A program made the position numbers and the translations under genes. The notes beneath the pieces were generated by a model. It was not told the DNA's origin. It searched no databases and worked only from the letters and a program-made list of their open reading frames with translations. This document shows, one piece after another, positions 59,572 to 64,000 of a DNA stretch of 64,000 bases (its first letter is position 1; each line of letters opens with the position of its first letter). Source of the DNA: Halorussus salilacus (GTDB lineage: Archaea > Halobacteriota > Halobacteria > Halobacteriales > Haladaptataceae); assembly GCF_024138125.1 (NCBI RefSeq), contig NZ_CP099993.1, forward strand, positions 1-64,000, given 5' to 3'.

Positions 59572-59628
59572 GAGTGTCCGTCTCTCGCGGGGGGTATTGA
59601 CGCTGGTGGTTCGCGCAAACGGCGGGGC

Positions 59629-60267
59629 TCATCGGTCGGCGGTCGACATCGGTCGCACGCGGGGCCAGAGCGCCGCGAGCGCGCCGACGCCGAACGCGAC
59701 GACCACCGCGGTCGTCCAGACGCCCTCTCCGGCGGGGAACCGCGTCAGGGGACTCGTGAGGAGCAACGCGACGCCGAGGGCCGTGAGGCCGAGCGCGAGC
59801 AACGGCGACTCGTCGCCGTTGCTCGTCCGATACCCGACGACGCCGACCGCCAGTCCGAATCCAGCGAGCAGTGCCTCGTAGAACCAGTAGTAGAAGGCAA
59901 ACCCGCCGCCAGCCATCGTGTTGAGTTCGTAGTACCCGCCGCGGTACTCCACGAAGTAGATTCCCCGCCCGAGGCTCGCGTGGTCGCTGTAGAAGAACTC
60001 CCCGGGGACGTTGCCCTCGCGGTAGACGACGTGCGAGCCGTCGCCCTCTACCGATTTCCGGACGGCGTGCTGGGCGTCGGGCGAGAGGTCCTCGTACGCC
60101 AGCACGTCGGCCTCCTCGGGGATTTCGCTGTCGGGGACCTCCTCGACGTGGTGGGAATAGCTGGTGTGCCAGAACGACAGGTAGGCGGGGTTGGCGACGA
60201 GGACGACCGCGAGTGCGAGGGCGAGGAAGGCGGCGGGGCGGCGGAGGGCGGCGACGCGCCTGAGCAT
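59629..60267 (-). CDS. Membrane protein with extracellular loop, unknown function
   Basis: The 212-residue protein has a signal anchor (AAFLALALAVVLVANPAYLSF, about 12-32), an outer loop of about 90 residues (HVEEVPDSEIPEEADVLAYEDLSPDAQHAVRKSVEGDGSHVVY...) and three C-terminal helices (about 130-205). The loop might be a sensor or an enzyme domain, but I see no motif. ATG at 60267; divergent from the next gene. Confidence 0.75.
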   Translation of the reverse strand: MLRRVAALRRPAAFLALALAVVLVANPAYLSFWHTSYSHHVEEVPDSEIPEEADVLAYEDLSPDAQHAVRKSVEGDGSHVVYREGNVPGEFFYSDHASLGRGIYFVEYRGGYYELNTMAGGGFAFYYWFYEALLAGFGLAVGVVGYRTSNGDESPLLALGLTALGVALLLTSPLTRFPAGEGVWTTAVVVAFGVGALAALWPRVRPMSTADR

Positions 60268-60347
60268 ACCGAAGCGGAGTCGGCTGGTCGGTAAGTGCTT
60301 TGTCCCGAAGCGCACTCCTTTTCCCGGTACCGACCGAATCTCCGGGC

Positions 60348-60773
60348 ATGAGCGCGCGCAACGACGTGGCCCCGGACACGCTCGGCGTCGAGCTGACCGA
60401 GGACGGCATCGTCGTCGAGTACACCGACGGTCGGGAGGCGTTCTACCACGGGGTACCCCAGAAGGTCACCGACACCCTCCGGACCCAGCCCGGAAAGCTG
60501 GTGCAGGTGCTGGTCACCGACCCCACCGAGACCGAGGGGGTGCTGATGTACGTCAACGACCGCAACACCCACGACGACATCCTCGAAGAGACCGGCGTGG
60601 GCCGGGTGATGCTCGAACCCGACGAGGAGGAGTCGCTGTTCCCCGGCGTCGAGGTCCGGATGGACGGCTACGCGGTCGAAGTCGAGGCCGACCCCGAGAC
60701 CGCACGCGGCCGGGTCTTCGTCTTCGAGGAGGACGAACTCGACGAGCAGTCCTACGAGATGGTCAGCGAATGA
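60348..60773 (+). CDS. Conserved haloarchaeal protein (DUF5796-like)
   Basis: The 141-residue protein has a mainly beta pattern: LGVELTEDGIVVEYTDGREAFYHGVPQKVTDTLRTQPGKLVQVLVTDPTETEGVLMYVNDRNTHDDILEETGVGRVML. Acidic, no membrane segment. I associate it with DUF5796 from memory; function unknown. The stop overlaps the next gene's ATG by four bases. Confidence 0.8.
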   Translation: MSARNDVAPDTLGVELTEDGIVVEYTDGREAFYHGVPQKVTDTLRTQPGKLVQVLVTDPTETEGVLMYVNDRNTHDDILEETGVGRVMLEPDEEESLFPGVEVRMDGYAVEVEADPETARGRVFVFEEDELDEQSYEMVSE

Positions 60774-61018
60774 GCCTCCCGAAACGCTGGCAGTCGCTCT
60801 CGCGGGGGACGGTCGGGAGCGCGCCCGAGCGCTACGGGGTCTACGAACTCGGCGACGCCGACGGCGAAATCCTCGAAGTCGGATGGGGCGTCCTGCGCGA
60901 CGAACTCAAGGACGCGCTGGCGTACGGAACCGGCGAGCAGGTGCGCTGGGAGGCGTGTCAGACGAAAGCCGAGGCGAGGGAACTCGCCGCCGAACACCGC
61001 GAGCGCGCCGGGCTGTAG
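60770..61018 (+). CDS. Small conserved protein (DUF7508-like)
   Basis: The 82-residue protein reads MSLPKRWQSLSRGTVGSAPE, RYGVYELGDADGEILEVGWG, then VLRDELKDALAYGTGEQVRWEACQTKAEARELAAEHRERAGL. The fold resembles a short GIY-YIG-like strand pair plus helices (YGVYELGDADG), but the catalytic motif is not complete. It is translationally coupled to the preceding gene. Function unknown. Confidence 0.75.
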   Translation: MSLPKRWQSLSRGTVGSAPERYGVYELGDADGEILEVGWGVLRDELKDALAYGTGEQVRWEACQTKAEARELAAEHRERAGL

Positions 61019-61020
61019 AA

Positions 61021-61155
61021 CTACTGGATGTAGGAGGGGTCCTCGTGGTCGCAGTTTCGTTCGTGCTGTTCGGCGTCGTCCTCGTCGTCGAACATCATTC
61101 CACACCCCTCGCACTTGTACCACGTCATGTCGTCGCGCTCGGTTTTGACGACCAT
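61021..61155 (-). CDS. Small zinc-finger protein (44 residues)
   Basis: The protein reads MVVKTERDDMTWYKCEGCGM, then MFDDEDDAEQHERNCDHEDPSYIQ. Zinc ligands are C-x2-C (CEGC) and H-x3-C/H-type (QHERNC). It resembles conserved haloarchaeal mini zinc fingers (I recall DUF7128) that may bind nucleic acid or proteins. The stop is two bases from the convergent stop of the preceding gene. ATG at 61155 is the start. Confidence 0.75.
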   Translation of the reverse strand: MVVKTERDDMTWYKCEGCGMMFDDEDDAEQHERNCDHEDPSYIQ

Positions 61156-61591
61156 GTTCGATTGTACGCGAGACGAAAGTAAATCGTTTGCCCCGGACCG
61201 CCGGGCGGCGTTCGGACGCGACGGGCGAGGTGACACGTTCCACGAAAACGGCCGATGACCCAGTCCACCGAAAACGGCCGGTGACACAATCCACCGCGGG
61301 GTGGGACTGAAAGGGGCCGCCCGGTCGCGTTCACTTCAGTCGTCTCAGCGACCCCTATCGTCGCGCGGGCTGTGCGGAGAGCGCGGCGATATGTCGCTGA
61401 GCGACCGCGAGCGGGCGGGGGCTTTCGAGGAAGACACTGCGGCAACTGATGACGTTCGTAGCGAGCGGGCGGGGGCTTTCAAGGTCCGATTTCCGGCTTC
61501 CGTCGATTCGACGAAGTCGTAGACAGCACCCAATCAGGAACCGCTCACACGTAGGGGAATCCTCAAGACGGTAGAGCAACCAGAGACTGAC
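61156..61591. other. Repeat-rich gap upstream of the Cdc48 gene
   Basis: The gap holds three imperfect tandem units at 61229-61253, 61254-61279 and 61280-61299 (pattern GGTGACACGTTCCACGAAAA then CGGCC). GTGGGACTGAAAGGGGCCG follows at 61300. Two copies of GCGAGCGGGCGGGGGCTTTC are at 61407-61426 and 61461-61480. No gene is seen in it: the ORF 61301-61522 reads through these repeats. The Cdc48 promoter should be near 61540-61565. Confidence 0.6.
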
Positions 61592-63790
61592 ATGAGCGCC
61601 AAGGGTTCCGCCGCGGTCGAACTCACCGTGCAGGGCGCGGAGAAGCGCGACGCGGGCCGGGGAATCGCGCGCATCCCCGAGTCGGCCCGGTCGACGCTGG
61701 GCGTCCTGAGCGGCGACACCGTGGTCATCGAGGGCGAGCGCGAGACCGTCTCGAAGGTGTGGCCCGCGGGCGGGTCGGTCCGGTCGGGCGTCGTCCAGAT
61801 CGACGGCGAGACGCGGGCCAACGCCGGGGTCAGCATCGGCGACTCGGTCACCATCCGGAAGATTGCGGTCGAGGACGCCGAGTCGGTCGTCCTCTCGCCG
61901 ACCGCGCGGTTCTCGCCCGACGACCGCGAGACGCTGGAGCGCGCGCTCAAGCGCGCGCTCCGCGACCGGCCGGTCAAGGAGGGCGAGCGCGTCCGCATCG
62001 AGCGCCTCGGCGACGCCGGGACGTTCCACGTCGCGGGCACCGACCCAGACGGCGTGGTCCGGGTCTCTGAGGACACCAGCGTGGCGGTGTCGCTCGACGA
62101 GGGGTCGGGCGACGAGGGGTCTGCCTCGACCGCCTCGTCGACCTCGATTCCGGTCTCGGGCGGCGACGCCGAGACGCCGCCGAAATCGACCGGCGCGACC
62201 TACGAGGACATCGGCGGCCTCGAAGAGGAGCTTCGACGGGTCCGAGAGATGGTCGAACTCCCGCTGTCGAACCCCGACCTGTTCCGGCGGCTCGGCATCG
62301 ACCCGCCGAAGGGCGTCCTGCTGTACGGTCCCCCGGGGACCGGCAAGACGATGATCGCGCGGGCGGTCGCCAACGAGGTCGACGCCCACTTCATGGACAT
62401 CTCCGGCCCGGAGATAATGAGCAAGTACAAGGGCGAGAGCGAAGAGCAGCTCCGCGAGCGGTTCGAGGAGGCCCGTGAGAACGCCCCGACCATCGTGTTC
62501 TTCGACGAGATAGACGCCATCGCAGGCGAGCGCGACGAGGAGAGCGACGTGGAGAACCGCGTGGTCGCCCAACTCCTGTCGCTGATGGACGGCCTCGAAT
62601 CCCGCGGGCAGGTCATCGTCATCGGCGCGACCAACCGCGTGGACGCCATCGACCCCGCGCTCCGGCGGGGCGGCCGATTCGACCGCGAGATCGAAATCGG
62701 CGTGCCCGGCGAGGCCGGGCGGCGCGAGGTTCTGGAGGTCCACACCCGCGGGATGCCGCTCGCCGACGACGTGGACGTGGACCACCTCGCGACCCGGACC
62801 CACGGCTTCGTTGGAGCCGACCTCCACACGCTCGCGACCGAGGCGGCGATGGCGTCGCTCCGGCGGGCGCGCGACGCCGGGGCCAGCGAGTCCGAACTCA
62901 TGGAGATAGAGGTCACCCGCGCCGACTTCGAGACCGCGATGGCGTCGGTCGACCCCTCCGCGATGCGGGAGTTCGTCGCCGAGTCGCCCGAGATCGACTT
63001 CTCCGCGGTCGGGAATCTGGAGGAGGCAAAGCAGACGCTCACCGAGGCGGTCGAGTGGCCGCTGGCGTACCGCAACCTCTTCGAGGCGACCCGGACCGAC
63101 CCGCCCGCGGGCATCCTGCTCCACGGGCCGCCCGGAACCGGCAAGACCCTGCTCGCGCGGGCGCTGGCGGGCGAGAGCGACGTGAACTTCATCCACGTCG
63201 ACGGCCCGGAACTGCTCGACCGCTACGTCGGCGAGAGCGAGAAGGCGGTCCGCGAGATATTCGAGCGCGCCCGGCAGGCCAGCCCCGCCATCGTGTTCTT
63301 CGACGAGATAGACGCCGTCGCGGGCGAGCGCGGCGGCGGGATGGGCGGCGGGGCCGAGGTCAGCGAGCGCGTCGTCTCCCAGCTGCTCACCGAGATGGAC
63401 GGGCTGGTCGACAACCCCAACCTCGTCGTGCTCGCGGCGACCAACCGCAAGGAGACGCTCGACCGCGCGCTGCTCCGGCCCGGCCGACTCGAAGAACACG
63501 TCGAGGTGCCCGCACCCGACGAGGCGGGGCGAAAGAAGATTCTGGCGGTCCACGCCCGGGACAAGCCGCTGGCCGACGACGTCGACCTCGACGAACTCGC
63601 GGCCGACCTCGAAGGCTACACCGGCGCAGACCTCGAAGCCGTGGTCCGGGACGCCTCGATGCGCGCCATCCGGGAGGCCGCAGACGCGTGGGGCGTCGAG
63701 CAGGCCGACGCGAACGCCGACGAGATAGAGGTCCAGAAAAAGCACTTCGAGGCCGCGGTCGAGAAGATTCGGCCGACGCTGGGCGACTGA
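61592..63790 (+). CDS. Cdc48/VAT-type AAA+ ATPase
   Basis: This double-ring unfoldase delivers proteins to the proteasome or remodels complexes. The N domain (about 8-165) has the double-psi barrel pattern ELTVQGAEKRDAGRGIARIPESARSTLGV. A Ser/Gly linker (about 168-198) precedes D1: Walker A GPPGTGKT near residue 246, Walker B IVFFDEIDAIAGERDEESDVENRVVAQ. D2 has Walker A HGPPGTGKTLLARALAGES near 512 and Walker B VFFDEIDAVAGERGGGMGGGAEVSERVV. Sensor Asn (IGATNR and LAATNR) and Arg fingers are kept in both. 732 residues is typical. It is one of several paralogues usual in haloarchaea. Confidence 0.95.
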   Translation: MSAKGSAAVELTVQGAEKRDAGRGIARIPESARSTLGVLSGDTVVIEGERETVSKVWPAGGSVRSGVVQIDGETRANAGVSIGDSVTIRKIAVEDAESVVLSPTARFSPDDRETLERALKRALRDRPVKEGERVRIERLGDAGTFHVAGTDPDGVVRVSEDTSVAVSLDEGSGDEGSASTASSTSIPVSGGDAETPPKSTGATYEDIGGLEEELRRVREMVELPLSNPDLFRRLGIDPPKGVLLYGPPGTGKTMIARAVANEVDAHFMDISGPEIMSKYKGESEEQLRERFEEARENAPTIVFFDEIDAIAGERDEESDVENRVVAQLLSLMDGLESRGQVIVIGATNRVDAIDPALRRGGRFDREIEIGVPGEAGRREVLEVHTRGMPLADDVDVDHLATRTHGFVGADLHTLATEAAMASLRRARDAGASESELMEIEVTRADFETAMASVDPSAMREFVAESPEIDFSAVGNLEEAKQTLTEAVEWPLAYRNLFEATRTDPPAGILLHGPPGTGKTLLARALAGESDVNFIHVDGPELLDRYVGESEKAVREIFERARQASPAIVFFDEIDAVAGERGGGMGGGAEVSERVVSQLLTEMDGLVDNPNLVVLAATNRKETLDRALLRPGRLEEHVEVPAPDEAGRKKILAVHARDKPLADDVDLDELAADLEGYTGADLEAVVRDASMRAIREAADAWGVEQADANADEIEVQKKHFEAAVEKIRPTLGD

Positions 63791-63885
63791 GCCGCCCTCC
63801 CAATCGACCGCTCCGAGTGGCTCATCCGCACCCGCGCTGACGACTGCCGGACGCCCGACCGGTGTGGGAGTCGTGACGCCCCGAC

Positions 63886-63923
63886 CGGGCGGCGGGGGTT
63901 CGCGGGCGAACCCCCGCCGCCCG
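63886..63923. repeat. Perfect GC hairpin 3' of the Cdc48 gene
   Basis: Two 18-base arms (CGGGCGGCGGGGGTTCGC and its complement) with a 2-base loop lie about 95 bases after the stop, between it and the convergent end of the next gene. Confidence 0.65.
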
Positions 63924-63965
63924 CCGATTTCGATTCCTCAATCGCCGCCAGCCGGTTCCGGACGT

Positions 63966-64000
63966 TCAGTCCCAGAACGACTGCGTCCGGGCGTACCGCC
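63966..64000 (-). CDS. 3' end of a minus-strand gene cut by the window
   Basis: The last codons read RYARTQSFWD then TGA on the minus strand. The remainder lies beyond the window. Convergent with the Cdc48 gene and separated from it by a hairpin. The identity cannot be judged from ten residues. Confidence 0.45.
   Translation of the reverse strand, partial: RYARTQSFWD

Overview
The window is a GC-rich piece of a haloarchaeal chromosome (class Halobacteria). The evidence is strongly acidic proteins, twin-arginine signals on exported proteins, AT-rich TATA-like boxes about 25-30 bases before many starts, and archaeal-type enzymes: type 2 methionine adenosyltransferase, GHMP-type shikimate kinase, isopentenyl phosphate kinase and GTP cyclohydrolase III. 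I cannot name the genus. There is one tRNA gene (Ser-UGA), one intact insertion sequence, no rRNA and no CRISPR array. It reads as ordinary chromosome rather than a prophage or plasmid.

Layout. 1-6900: a branched-chain amino-acid type (Liv) ABC importer in which LivG, LivM and LivH all carry large extra segments; the end of livM is frameshifted. 7054-13952: small housekeeping genes (CBS/zinc-ribbon protein, GTP cyclohydrolase III, uridine kinase, acetyltransferase, tRNA-Ser, secreted hydrolase, family 4 uracil-DNA glycosylase). 14012-16173: a signalling-like trio (phosphatase, RecA/KaiC-like protein, HalOD1 protein) split by a fresh IS6-type element. 16513-21681: blue-copper protein, aroC, phosphodiesterase, aroA and a universal stress protein. 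22004-30751: cation exchanger, Xaa-Pro peptidase, regulator, membrane-anchored aldo/keto reductase, acetyltransferase, tyrA and an Rsm22-type methyltransferase. 31337-36776: ATP-grasp ligase, thiI, methionine adenosyltransferase and a CYTH protein. 37174-43202: a sugar-type ABC importer without a binding protein, a Gfo/Idh dehydrogenase and a TrmB regulator. 43611-49922: PAC2 protein, MscS channel, stress protein, nucleotidase, thiolase with its DUF35 partner, and a hydrolase. 50442-52189: mevalonate kinase and isopentenyl phosphate kinase. 52294-61155: transporters, flavin monooxygenase, surE, carbonic anhydrase, aroK with chorismate mutase, and small conserved proteins. 61592-63790: a Cdc48-type AAA ATPase.

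How the genes fit together. Five genes of aromatic amino-acid synthesis (aroC, aroA, tyrA, aroK, chorismate mutase) lie in three separate places. Four genes relevant to the archaeal mevalonate route (thiolase, DUF35 partner, mevalonate kinase, isopentenyl phosphate kinase) lie within 5 kb. Many genes overlap by the four bases ATGA, which implies translational coupling.

The most unusual content is between genes. A dispersed repeat of about 140-200 bp occurs six times, in both orientations. It has a conserved tail ending in AGTAGCTAGC and a hairpin whose arm sequence differs in every copy while the pairing is kept. Many other genes are followed by long perfect GC hairpins. Two exact 46-base palindromes also occur, one inside livM and one across the stop codon of a stress-protein gene.
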